Assembly: GCA_016712145.1 (NCBI GenBank)
Contig: JADJRO010000001.1
Coordinates: forward strand, 2,790,501 to 2,854,500
Reading direction: 5' to 3'
Source: Saprospiraceae bacterium
GTDB taxonomy: Bacteria > Bacteroidota > Bacteroidia > Chitinophagales > Saprospiraceae
DNA length: 64,000 nt
Below are positions 9,135 to 16,631 of the stretch, in pieces. Position numbers and translations under genes: made by a program. The notes under the pieces were generated by a model. That model was not told where the DNA came from. It did not search any database and was given only the letters and a program-made list of their open reading frames with translations. How positions within the stretch are numbered: the first letter of the stretch is position 1; every line of letters starts with the position of its first letter.

Positions 9135-11027
9135 TTAATAAGCCCGAACATCATTTTTCAACATATAATTAATAAAAGCCGTATTGACTACGCGGTAGCC
9201 ACCTGGAGTCGGGTAGTTGCCTGAAAAATACCAATCTCCGGTATGATGTGGGCAGGATTTATGCAAACCTTCAATTTTTTGAAAAATGATTTCAACTTCA
9301 GAAGGTGCATTTTCAGGAGTAAGCATTTGTCCGATCTTTTTAGAAATTGCTTCATAACTATAGACATCATAAAGATCTGCCAAATAATTAGTCATTTTTT
9401 CAATGGGTAGATGTTGTTGTGCAAGGCACTTTTCAAGCGTTTCTTCCAAGAGATCTTCTTTATTTTGTTCTTGCAACAATTCTACTAAGGCCTTGAAGGC
9501 TGCAAATTTTTCAATTTGAGACATGTCGATTCCATAACAATCCGGATAGCGAATTTGTGGAGCTGAAGAGACCACAATTATTTTCTTAGGTTTAAGAGTA
9601 GACAGAATATGAATGATGCTATCTCGTAATGTAGTTCCCCTTACTACAGAATCATCTAAAACCACCAGGGTATCAATTCCAGGCCGGACAACCCCATAGG
9701 TTACATCGTAAACATGCGATACCATTTTACCTCGGACTTTATCGTTTGCAATAAACGTCCGCATTTTATCATCTTTAACTACTAATTTTTCGATTCTCGG
9801 CTTACTGAATAAAATTTTATTCAGAGAATCGCTAGAAATGGGTTGTGGAAGCTCTAAAATATGTTTTGCCTTGCGTTGGTTGAGATGATCGTATAAACCC
9901 TCCATCAATCCATAGAAAGCCGTTTCAGACGTATTCGGAATGAATGAAAAAACGGTATTTTCAAAATCTTCATTTATGGCTTTGATGACTGGCCCGGCTA
10001 ATTCCCGTCCAAGATTTTTACGTTCCTGATAAATATCGGAATCATTGCCTCTTGAAAAATAGATGCGCTCAAAACTGCAGGACTTTTTTTCCTGTGGCTC
10101 GAGGCATAATTCTTCTTTAACCTGACCATTGTATTTAACGATGAGTGCGTTTCCAGGTTTTAATTCTTTGATATCTTCTAATTGCAATTCAAAGGCTGTT
10201 TGCAAAGCCGGACGTTCAGATGCCATGGCTACTACTTCGTCATCTTGGTAATAAAACGCCGGGCGGATGCCATTAGGATCCCTTAAAATAAAGGCATCTC
10301 CATGACCTATCATGCCCGCAATGACATAGCCTCCGTCAAATTTTTTAGCAGCTTTATTTAAGACATTGCAAACATCCAGATTTTCAAAAATCAGTGGATT
10401 TATTTGTTGTTGACTTAATCCTTCTGGTTTATACCAATTAAACAATTGTTGTACTTCCTCATCCAGAAAATGACCGATTTTTTCAAGTACGGTAATGGTA
10501 TCTGCTTTAATTTTAGGGAATTGACCTAATGAAACCAATTTTTCAAAGAGTTCTTCCACATTGGTCATATTAAAATTCCCGGCTAAAACCAGATTTCGGC
10601 TTATCCAATTGTTTTCCCGTATAAATGGATGGACCGTTTCAATGGTATTGTCTCCATGAGTTCCGTATCGTAAATGGCCTAAAAGTACTTCACCCATAAA
10701 CGGTTTATGGTCTTTCATCCATTGGGCATCATTCAATTGTTCGTCGGTCAGATTATTAAAATGGTGCATAACGCCTTCAAACAAGGCTTGTAGGTAATTT
10801 GAGGAATTGCTTCTGCGTCTGGATATATACTTTTTACCGGGCTCCACGTGCAATTTTATGGTTGCCAGACCGGCCCCATCCTGGCCCCGATTTCGTTGTT
10901 TTTGGAGTAACAGATGCAGTTTCTGTAACCCATAAAAGCAGGTTCCGTATTTTTTTTGATAAAAATCCAAAGGCTTTAGCAGGCGTACAAAGGCAAGTCC
11001 ACATTCATGCTTGATTTGGTCGCTCAT
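9135..11027 (-). CDS. PurF-like amidophosphoribosyltransferase family protein
   Basis: This 630-residue protein has an N-terminal class II glutamine amidotransferase domain and a C-terminal phosphoribosyltransferase domain. Cys9 in HECGLAF is placed to become the N-terminal nucleophile after removal of a short propeptide. RGQDGAG, HLRYGTHG and GNFNMTN are glutaminase motifs, and DPNGIRPA follows. The PRPP-binding loop VVLDDSVVRGTT lies near residues 453-464. This longer PurF-like form is common in Bacteroidota beside the standard PurF, so the exact role (first step of purine synthesis or a paralogue) is uncertain. A -7 box at 11044-11051 would give a leader of about ten bases. Confidence 0.8.
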   Translation of the reverse strand: MSDQIKHECGLAFVRLLKPLDFYQKKYGTCFYGLQKLHLLLQKQRNRGQDGAGLATIKLHVEPGKKYISRRRSNSSNYLQALFEGVMHHFNNLTDEQLNDAQWMKDHKPFMGEVLLGHLRYGTHGDNTIETVHPFIRENNWISRNLVLAGNFNMTNVEELFEKLVSLGQFPKIKADTITVLEKIGHFLDEEVQQLFNWYKPEGLSQQQINPLIFENLDVCNVLNKAAKKFDGGYVIAGMIGHGDAFILRDPNGIRPAFYYQDDEVVAMASERPALQTAFELQLEDIKELKPGNALIVKYNGQVKEELCLEPQEKKSCSFERIYFSRGNDSDIYQERKNLGRELAGPVIKAINEDFENTVFSFIPNTSETAFYGLMEGLYDHLNQRKAKHILELPQPISSDSLNKILFSKPRIEKLVVKDDKMRTFIANDKVRGKMVSHVYDVTYGVVRPGIDTLVVLDDSVVRGTTLRDSIIHILSTLKPKKIIVVSSAPQIRYPDCYGIDMSQIEKFAAFKALVELLQEQNKEDLLEETLEKCLAQQHLPIEKMTNYLADLYDVYSYEAISKKIGQMLTPENAPSEVEIIFQKIEGLHKSCPHHTGDWYFSGNYPTPGGYRVVNTAFINYMLKNDVRAY

Positions 11028-11043
11028 GAAGGATAATAAGCTG

Positions 11044-11051
11044 CAAAGTTA
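11044..11051 (-). promoter_or_regulatory. Predicted -7 box for the PurF-like gene
   Basis: On the minus strand this reads TAACTTTG followed by CAG, matching TAnnTTTG. It lies 16 bases before the ATG. No clear TTG is found at the -33 distance; the octamer array begins about there. Confidence 0.4.
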
Positions 11052-11068
11052 CGACATATATTGGAAGA

Positions 11069-11188
11069 AATGTTCCAATGTTCCAATGCTACAATGTTCC
11101 AATGGTTCAATACTACAATGTTACAATGTGAAATTGAAGGATTGTTGTGTTGTAAAATTGCAGCATTGCAGTATTGCAGGATTAATAA
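11069..11188. repeat. Octamer array, two halves in opposite orientation
   Basis: From 11069 to 11130 the DNA has an 8-base period with unit AATGNNNC (AATGTTCC, AATGTTCC, AATGCTAC, AATGTTCC and so on). From 11133 to 11188 the period is again 8, but with unit ATTGNNNN (ATTGAAGG, ATTGTTGT, ATTGCAGC, ATTGCAGT, ATTGCAGG). ATTGNNNN is the reverse complement of the first type, so the two halves face each other and could fold back imperfectly. The array lies between the PurF-like promoter and the 3' end of the Spy-like gene. It runs across all frames and is not coding. Confidence 0.8.
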
Positions 11189-11190
11189 AT

Positions 11191-11682
11191 TTACCTCCTG
11201 TTCATGCCTTTTCCGCCCATTCTATTTTCGCGGCGTTCTTTCAATTTTCGTATGACTTCATGGTTAAATTCCATTTCTGCCGGTTCCAGTTGTGCTAATT
11301 TTTGAGGTGGAAGGATGGCTTTAAATTTTTCGTAATAATTTTTCTTTAGGCTGAGTTCTTTTTCCTGGATGCTAAATTGCTCTTCGAGTACTTTATTGGA
11401 TTCTTCCTCACTCATTTCTTTGTTCCGGGCATCGCGTTTTTGCATGACCATATCTTTTCGCAATTCCATTCGTTTACGGGAAAATTCATTGTAAACCGGC
11501 CAAAAGCGAGTGGATTCATCCGTAGTAAGATCTAATTTATTGGTTAGAAAAGCAACGCGCATGGATTCCATTTTTTCCAACATACGTTCCCTTCCTTCAG
11601 GACGTTTCTCCGGATCAACTTGTGACCAGCTATATGTAGCCAGTCCGTTGAATATTAAAATGGTAATTAAAAAGCGTTTCAT
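11191..11682 (-). CDS. Spy/CpxP-like periplasmic protein
   Basis: This 163-residue protein begins with a signal peptide (about 20 residues, ending SWSQ). The mature part is highly charged and helical. The motif LTTDESTRFWPVYNEF is typical of a Bacteroidota family annotated as sensors or chaperones related to Spy/CpxP (LTXXQ-like). It lies at the end of a probable operon: ECF sigma factor, then a membrane protein with VPENYF repeats, then this gene. That suggests an envelope-stress sensing unit, but no direct evidence of the signal is available. The C-terminus is Arg/Gly-rich. Confidence 0.65.
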   Translation of the reverse strand: MKRFLITILIFNGLATYSWSQVDPEKRPEGRERMLEKMESMRVAFLTNKLDLTTDESTRFWPVYNEFSRKRMELRKDMVMQKRDARNKEMSEEESNKVLEEQFSIQEKELSLKKNYYEKFKAILPPQKLAQLEPAEMEFNHEVIRKLKERRENRMGGKGMNRR

Positions 11683-11703
11683 AGATTCTATCGTTTTAAT
11701 ATT

Positions 11704-12333
11704 TTATTCTAAAATTTGAATTAATAAATCTGAGGTTTCGTCATCGATATCATCATCCATGATTTCAAGTGAATTAATTTCTTCTTCATTGATTACACTT
11801 GCAAGACTGGATTGATCAAAATCAACTGCATAGGTTGAAACATATTCCAATAATTCATCTTCAGTTATATTGCTAAAATAATCCACCGGTTTCGGGTCGC
11901 TATACAAACGGAATCCCAACCAGGAAATTACCAACAGGACACAGGCTGTTGCGGCATAAGACCAAACTTGTTTAAAATTTGTTTTTACTACTATTTTAGA
12001 TTCTGAATCCGATGTTTTTTCAAGAATGTTTTGGATCGTAGTATTAAAATAATTTTCTGGAACTTTAAATGGATTTTGGTGTAACGATTCTGGTATTTGA
12101 CCGCTTTCAATTTTATTTAAAATTCGATTTGGAAATTCTTCAAAATAATTTTCTGGAACTTTAAAAAGATCATTTTGTGATTCATCAAATTTATTATCCA
12201 ACCGAATTTGATTGATGATAGAATCAGCAACCTGGTCCATATAATTTTCAGGAATAACAAATCCCGAACTTCCTTTTAGCAAGTCCTCCATAGGCAACTT
12301 AGGATCTGATTCTGGATTGGTTAGGTGGTTCAT
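11704..12333 (-). CDS. Single-pass membrane protein with VPENY repeats, likely anti-sigma role
   Basis: The 209-residue protein carries three repeats beginning (F)VPENY at about residues 27-48, 59-80 and 89-108 (VPENYMDQVADSI, VPENYFEEFPNRI, VPENYFNTTIQNI). A single membrane segment follows (about 130-147, AATACVLLVISWLGF), then an acidic C-terminal tail. It starts two bases after the stop of the ECF sigma gene, so the two are coupled. The position after an ECF gene and the cytoplasm-membrane-periplasm layout suggest an anti-sigma factor, but no zinc-type (ZAS) motif HxxxCxxC is present. The function is therefore inferred from context only. Confidence 0.6.
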   Translation of the reverse strand: MNHLTNPESDPKLPMEDLLKGSSGFVIPENYMDQVADSIINQIRLDNKFDESQNDLFKVPENYFEEFPNRILNKIESGQIPESLHQNPFKVPENYFNTTIQNILEKTSDSESKIVVKTNFKQVWSYAATACVLLVISWLGFRLYSDPKPVDYFSNITEDELLEYVSTYAVDFDQSSLASVINEEEINSLEIMDDDIDDETSDLLIQILE

Positions 12334-12335
12334 TA

Positions 12336-12905
12336 TTAGATTAATTCTTTTTGTTTAAAATAGTCTTCAATTTTTTTAACTGCATGATGATAAGAAGCTT
12401 TTAAAGCTCCTTCTGAAGTTTGCAATACTTCAGACATATCTCGATAAGACATTTCATCATGATAGCGCAACAAAAAAACCTGTTTCTGTTTATCCGGCAA
12501 TCGGCTCAAGGCATCTTGTAATGCCAATTGAATTTCATTCCCATCAAAATAGGGATCTGCTTTCAATTGACTGATTGCTGGATGTTCATCCTGATCCTCG
12601 ACAAAATCATATTGGAATTTTTTATTCCGTTCGATGAATGTTAAACTTTCATTGGTAGCGATCCGGTACAACCAGGTAAACAAACTACTTTTTTGTTCAA
12701 ATTGTCCAATGCTCCGATACACTTTGATAAATGTATTTTGAAGAACATCGTCTGCATCATCATGCGACAAAACCATTCTACGAATATGCCAATACAATTT
12801 TTGTTGATATTTTTCAACAAGGGCTCTGAATCCTTTTTCCAGGCTTTCCGGTTTTTTGATCCAGTCCAGGAGTTGTGAATCCTCCACTTGTTTTGTTGCG
12901 GCCAT
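12336..12905 (-). CDS. ECF-type RNA polymerase sigma factor
   Basis: This is a 189-residue sigma-70 family factor of the ECF group. Region 2 spans about residues 25-95 (DDADDVLQNTFIKVYRSIGQF and FTWLYRIATNE, both classic). Region 4 spans about 125-180 (LPDKQKQVFLLRYHDEMSYRDM and the helix-turn-helix TSEGALKASYHHAVKKI). It directs RNA polymerase to a dedicated set of promoters. It leads a three-gene minus-strand unit with the VPENY-repeat membrane protein and the Spy-like protein. Confidence 0.9.
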   Translation of the reverse strand: MAATKQVEDSQLLDWIKKPESLEKGFRALVEKYQQKLYWHIRRMVLSHDDADDVLQNTFIKVYRSIGQFEQKSSLFTWLYRIATNESLTFIERNKKFQYDFVEDQDEHPAISQLKADPYFDGNEIQLALQDALSRLPDKQKQVFLLRYHDEMSYRDMSEVLQTSEGALKASYHHAVKKIEDYFKQKELI

Positions 12906-12936
12906 CAGTATGTAGACTTTATTTTAGGTAATTCGT

Positions 12937-13872
12937 TTAATTCAGTGATTCGTATTCTCCAATTTTGTGTAGATACAATTGGGTGCGCCCTTCTTTAAAT
13001 TCAAACATGGGTTTAAATTTGGCATTAAAAACCACGCGTTCAGCACTATAGGACTGCATCGAATGTACATTTTGATTGTAGGATTCGTCAAAGCCACGCA
13101 GTAAAATCATAACTTCCAAATCGTATTTCTCCATATTAGCGAGGTCTAATCCATGCAGCGGACTTTTATCATCAATAATATGATTTAAGGTCCAGTTTAA
13201 TGGAAATAGGGCAATTTTACTGATTTCCAAGCTCAGATTTCTTAAAATGCGACTGTTGGTTTCTTCTGGGGTACAGCCTACGATCATGGTAGCTTCCATG
13301 TCAATGAGGGTATTGCTTAGGGCATTGGCGATTCGCATTTGCAAGCCGTAAGTTCCTTTAAAGGGGGCAATCAAAACATGATCTGAATACAAAATCTTAG
13401 CGCGGGGTTTACTGAATTTTGCATAGACCAAACTGGTTATAATTGCCAAGGTAAGTAAGCCGGCTAAAGCTTCAAATCCTGCAATACCCGAGGCAAGGAA
13501 TCCGACAGGATGCATGCCACCATACCCAACGGTTGTAAATGTTTGAACGCTGAAGAAAAAGCACTGATAAAATTCTTTCCAAATCGTTTCATTGGTAATT
13601 CCTACGATACGCCAAGAGCCTGCCATGAAATAAATAAATCCAAAAATTAGATTTATCGCAACATAATAAGCCAAAATAAGACTTAGAAAAATGGGCCAAC
13701 GCATTTCAATCAATTCGTGGTACCAACTTTTAGCAGAAACACCAATCCGTTCAATGTTAAATTGACCTTGGTCCGTAATCATTCGATTCTTAGTTTGGGA
13801 ATACGATTTTCCAAAACCAAAATCCTCTTTATTTGGGTCCAATTGAACGCCGGTTTTTGCTGTTTCAGCCAT
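12937..13872 (-). CDS. Inward-rectifier (KirBac-type) potassium channel
   Basis: The 311-residue protein has two membrane helices (about 60-83 and 125-148) flanking a pore loop with the potassium selectivity filter TTVGYGG (residues 113-119). The C-terminal ~160 residues form the immunoglobulin-like cytoplasmic Kir domain (for example LMRIANALSNTLIDMEA-type motifs, here LQMRIANALSN). It would form a tetrameric K+ channel in the inner membrane. It is transcribed away from the acyltransferase gene. Its -7 box overlaps that gene's -7 box at 13905-13920. Confidence 0.9.
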   Translation of the reverse strand: MAETAKTGVQLDPNKEDFGFGKSYSQTKNRMITDQGQFNIERIGVSAKSWYHELIEMRWPIFLSLILAYYVAINLIFGFIYFMAGSWRIVGITNETIWKEFYQCFFFSVQTFTTVGYGGMHPVGFLASGIAGFEALAGLLTLAIITSLVYAKFSKPRAKILYSDHVLIAPFKGTYGLQMRIANALSNTLIDMEATMIVGCTPEETNSRILRNLSLEISKIALFPLNWTLNHIIDDKSPLHGLDLANMEKYDLEVMILLRGFDESYNQNVHSMQSYSAERVVFNAKFKPMFEFKEGRTQLYLHKIGEYESLN

Positions 13873-13904
13873 ATTTAACCCTACTCTTTAACAAACGAAT
13901 CCAT

Positions 13905-13920
13905 TAGATTTGCAAACCTA
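13905..13920. promoter_or_regulatory. Overlapping divergent -7 boxes (kir and plsC-like)
   Basis: TAGATTTG (13905-13912, plus) abuts the reverse complement of TAGGTTTG (13913-13920, minus). Both match TAnnTTTG and serve opposite genes starting at 13935 and 13872. With flanks the site is an 18-base palindrome with one mismatch. Two polymerases could not occupy it at once. No good TTG -33 boxes are visible. Confidence 0.45.
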
Positions 13921-13934
13921 AAGATATTTCAGAA

Positions 13935-14483
13935 ATGTTACGAAAGTTGGCTGCATGGGTACTCAAAATCTGGGGATGGAAATCTACAGGTTTCGAATCA
14001 CTACACCAATTGCCCAAATTTGTAATTGCAATTGGTCCGCATACTTCAAATTGGGATTTTCTTGTTGGAATCCTGGTCCGGTCGGCTTATGGAATTAATA
14101 AGGTGCGGTTTTTAGGAAAAGACAGTTTGTTTAAACCCCCATTCGGTTTCGTTTTTCGTGCCTTAGGAGGCTATCCAGTCAATCGTCAACAGCATCACAA
14201 TCAGGTCGATGCATACATTCAAGCTTTTAATGAACACAATGAATTTGCCATTGTAATTGCTCCAGAAGGGACCCGAAAAAAAGTCCATAAATTAAAAACG
14301 GGATATTATTTCATAGCAAGGGGAGCGGGCGTTCCAATCATTCCAACGATCATGAATTACCAAACCAAATCAGTAGATTTTGGATCTCCATTTTATACAA
14401 CAGATAACGAGCAAAAAGATCTTGATTTTCTTACGAATTTTTTCAAAAACAAACCTGGAAAATATCCGGAACTCTGTTTTTAA
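13935..14483 (+). CDS. PlsC-like 1-acylglycerol-3-phosphate acyltransferase
   Basis: This 182-residue protein has the catalytic HX4D motif of glycerolipid acyltransferases (HTSNWD, His36-Asp41) and the substrate-binding motif APEGTR about 75 residues later. These enzymes transfer an acyl chain to lysophosphatidic acid or similar acceptors at the inner membrane. The N-terminal helix (LAAWVLKIWGW) would sit on the membrane. It is shorter than typical PlsC (about 240 residues), and its nearest type is the compact acyltransferase group of Bacteroidota, so the acceptor lipid is uncertain. The octamer array begins 11 bases after its stop. Confidence 0.8.
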   Translation: MLRKLAAWVLKIWGWKSTGFESLHQLPKFVIAIGPHTSNWDFLVGILVRSAYGINKVRFLGKDSLFKPPFGFVFRALGGYPVNRQQHHNQVDAYIQAFNEHNEFAIVIAPEGTRKKVHKLKTGYYFIARGAGVPIIPTIMNYQTKSVDFGSPFYTTDNEQKDLDFLTNFFKNKPGKYPELCF

Positions 14484-14493
14484 ATAACAGGGA

Positions 14494-14700
14494 AATGCTG
14501 CAATGGTGCAATGCTGCAATGTTTCAATGGTCTAATGGTCTAATGGTCCAATGGTCCAATGGTCCAATGGTCTAATGGTCCAATGGTCTAATGGTCCAAT
14601 GGTCTAATGGTCCAATGGTCTAATGGTCCAATGGTCTAATGGTCCAATGGTCTAATGGTCTAATGGTCTAATGGTCCAATGGTCTAATGGTCCAATGGTC
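14494..14700. repeat. Octamer tandem array, about 26 units
   Basis: The unit is 8 bases. Four degenerate units (AATGCTGC, AATGGTGC, AATGCTGC, AATGTTTC; 14494-14525) lead into 22 nearly perfect units AATGGTC(T/C) from 14526 to 14700. The last base alternates T,C,T,C for most of the array, so part of it has a 16-base higher-order unit. Period 8 does not keep a reading frame, and no gene crosses it. The core and period are the same as in the other intergenic arrays of the window. Confidence 0.92.
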
Positions 14701-14819
14701 AAAAAGCCTCTAGTCAATGGTCGATTGTCAATTCTCTATCCTAGTCTCTAACCTTTTCCCCTTATTCCCTCTTCCCTCAATTTAACCTTTCTTTAAAATC
14801 CGAGTCTTAATACTAATTG

Positions 14820-14827
14820 TACCTTTG
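14820..14827 (+). promoter_or_regulatory. Predicted -7 box for the choice-of-anchor V gene
   Basis: TACCTTTG is an exact TAnnTTTG match 16 bases before the ATG at 14843. It argues against the alternative TTG start at 14825, which would overlap the box. No clear -33 TTG is seen. Confidence 0.45.
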
Positions 14828-14842
14828 AAGAGCTTTTGGACT

Positions 14843-15685
14843 ATGAAAAAATACGTTTACTTTTTATTTTTAATGACTGCCTTGGGTGTTTTGACGATGT
14901 CAAATCGAAAAGGAAGGGCCACAACGGTAGGCTTAGGAAGTACCGGTGCACCGGGAGATGATGCAACGGTTTGTAAATCCTGCCATAACGGTCCAATTGA
15001 AGTAGGGGTTCAGATTACGGTTTTGGAGCAAGGAGACACCATTTTAGCTTATGAGCCTGATAAAACCTACCAAATACATGTTCGCGTAAATCATACAGGT
15101 GGCACCATCCCTAAAGCGCATGGCTTCCAAATGACGGTATTAAATGCTCCGAAAGGAGTCAATGGACCGGATTTAAAGGATTTGTTACCATTGAGTTCAA
15201 ATGTAAAATTAGTTTCCGTACGCAACGGTCGTTTGTATGCCGAACATCCAGAGCGAAGTACCCCAAATTTATTTGAAATACAATGGAAGGCACCTGGTAT
15301 AGGTTCCGGACCGGTTACAATCTATGCTTCAGGAAATGGAGTGAATTCCAATGGAGATGACAGTGGAGACGGATCTGCAAAAAATTCGGTTCAACTGGAA
15401 GAAAAATTAACTTCTTCAACAGAAACTGGAATGGCCTCTGCGCTGAGCGTTTACCCCAATCCATTTTCTGATAAATTTTATTTGCAGGGCGCAGGTCCTG
15501 ATCTCAAACAAATTGATTTGGTAAATTTATTTGGAAAAACTTTGCAACGATTTCAAGTAAATGAATCCAGCAAGTTTTTTAATTTATCGGAATTAAATGA
15601 TGGAATTTATTTTGTAAAATTTTTAGATGCAAATCAAAAAATTATCAAAACACAAAAAGTTTTAAAACGTACTGTAAGACCTTAA
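14843..15685 (+). CDS. Choice-of-anchor V protein with T9SS type A sorting domain
   Basis: The 280-residue secreted protein has a signal peptide (MKKYVYFLFLMTALGVL) and then GAPGDDATVCKSCHNG. CKSCH (Cys44-His48) is a CxxCH motif of the haem c type, as seen in the choice-of-anchor V family. A reelin-like beta domain follows (KTYQIHVRVNHTGG to about residue 190). The C-terminus (about 205-280; VYPNPFSDKFYL, LFGKTLQRF, ELNDGIYFVKF) is a type A T9SS sorting domain, so it is exported and attached to the surface. I chose ATG 14843 over TTG 14825 because it starts the signal peptide directly and the -7 box overlaps the TTG. Whether haem is bound is not shown. Confidence 0.82.
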   Translation: MKKYVYFLFLMTALGVLTMSNRKGRATTVGLGSTGAPGDDATVCKSCHNGPIEVGVQITVLEQGDTILAYEPDKTYQIHVRVNHTGGTIPKAHGFQMTVLNAPKGVNGPDLKDLLPLSSNVKLVSVRNGRLYAEHPERSTPNLFEIQWKAPGIGSGPVTIYASGNGVNSNGDDSGDGSAKNSVQLEEKLTSSTETGMASALSVYPNPFSDKFYLQGAGPDLKQIDLVNLFGKTLQRFQVNESSKFFNLSELNDGIYFVKFLDANQKIIKTQKVLKRTVRP

Positions 15686-15694
15686 CCAATTCAT

Positions 15695-15997
15695 ATGGGA
15701 GACAATTTGTTTCCTGAATACAGCGAACAATTTCTTGAAGATGCCGATCATGAAAAAAAATGGTTGGCAATTATTCAGCAACGCGTAGAAGAGTTATTGG
15801 AGAAAGATCCGGGGCTTTTATTCAGTCATTTGTATCGACTGGATGTTGAAGAATCCATTCTGCAAACAATATTAAAAAATGTGTCATCCGATCAGCTTCC
15901 AACCGCCATTTCAGAGGAAATATGGAAACGTCAAAAAGCAAGAATCATGAGTCGGAAAAACAATCCGCAAGGATGGATTTTGGATTCTGATTTTTAA
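15695..15997 (+). CDS. Small conserved protein of unknown function
   Basis: This 100-residue soluble, acidic and helical protein follows the anchor V gene by nine bases and so may share its transcript. It has no signal peptide, cysteine cluster or known motif (MGDNLFPEYSEQF… ending GWILDSDF). I do not recognise the family. Its composition fits a real cytoplasmic protein. Confidence 0.6.
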   Translation: MGDNLFPEYSEQFLEDADHEKKWLAIIQQRVEELLEKDPGLLFSHLYRLDVEESILQTILKNVSSDQLPTAISEEIWKRQKARIMSRKNNPQGWILDSDF

Positions 15998-16004
15998 ACC
16001 CATA

Positions 16005-16391
16005 TTATGCATTCAGCTTTCCTAATTTCTTCAACAATTGATGAATGGCTTTTTCTAATTCGGAATATTCTGGTATTATTTTCCCAATTAAAACCAGCAA
16101 CAACAAGACTTGATAATTGCTGGATTCAGGAATGTATTCTTTCCAACAGGTTCGATAGACTTCCCGGATTCGCCGTTTAATCAGATTTCGGTCGTGTGCT
16201 TTTTTAAATAAGCGTTTAGGTACAGAAATTGCTAATTGTGGTGCAGTTTCACCTTCTTCGGGCAATTTTGAAATATGATATTTTAAAATTAATGGATGAG
16301 CAAACAGCGAACTTGATTCCGCAATTAATAAATCAATTTGCTTTTGAGACTTAATCCGGAGCCTGGCAGGAAATTTATGATCTGGGCTCAC
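16005..16391 (-). CDS. rnpA: Ribonuclease P protein component
   Basis: This 128-residue basic protein binds the RNase P RNA and helps 5' tRNA maturation. The RNR signature of the family is present as KKAHDRNLIKRRIREVYR (about residues 64-81). It lies 20 bases downstream of rpmH, the conserved rpmH-rnpA pair. The start is GTG. An ATG overlaps it at 16391-16393, but that frame reads ATG-TGA and stops at once. This ATGTGA just before the GTG may simply be chance. Confidence 0.93.
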   Translation of the reverse strand: MSPDHKFPARLRIKSQKQIDLLIAESSSLFAHPLILKYHISKLPEEGETAPQLAISVPKRLFKKAHDRNLIKRRIREVYRTCWKEYIPESSNYQVLLLLVLIGKIIPEYSELEKAIHQLLKKLGKLNA

Positions 16392-16411
16392 ATTTGTTTA
16401 GGATAAACGGC

Positions 16412-16567
16412 TTATTTTGAACCACCTTCATCAGAAACACTCAGACGAAGTCTTCCACGAGCACGACGACGGGCAAGCACTTTCCTTCCGTTTTTGCTTT
16501 TCATACGGGATCTAAAGCCATGTTTGTTGGCTCTTTTTCTTCTGGAAGGTTGAAATGTACGTTTCAT
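16412..16567 (-). CDS. rpmH: 50S ribosomal protein L34
   Basis: The minus strand encodes 51 residues that match L34 throughout: MKRTFQPSRRKRANKHGFRS at the start, then RMKSKNGRKVLARRRARGR, and a short acidic tail (SVSDEGGSK). L34 is a small basic protein of the large ribosomal subunit. It is co-directional with rnpA. A -7 box TATATTTG at 16606-16613 gives a leader of about 33 bases. Confidence 0.96.
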   Translation of the reverse strand: MKRTFQPSRRKRANKHGFRSRMKSKNGRKVLARRRARGRLRLSVSDEGGSK

Positions 16568-16605
16568 AATTCGATGATTATCAAGGCCTTAATTAAAATG
16601 GACTG

Positions 16606-16613
16606 CAAATATA
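16606..16613 (-). promoter_or_regulatory. Predicted -7 box for rpmH-rnpA
   Basis: On the minus strand this reads TATATTTG followed by CAG. It lies in the short gap between the rho stop and rpmH, 38 bases before the ATG. The -33 region would overlap the 3' end of rho; no TTG is seen there. Confidence 0.45.
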
Positions 16614-16631
16614 CGATGATTTATTAAATTA

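Noticed and set aside
11011..11298. Open reading frame crossing the octamer array
   Set aside because: It arises from stop-poor repeat DNA, overlaps the real minus-strand gene ends and has no protein-like features.
14494..14700. CRISPR-like array
   Set aside because: Units are 8 bases with no separate repeats and spacers, and no cas gene is present in the window.
16388..16620. Origin of replication near rpmH/rnpA
   Set aside because: dnaA is absent, no cluster of DnaA boxes is visible, and this gene pair does not mark the origin in Bacteroidota.
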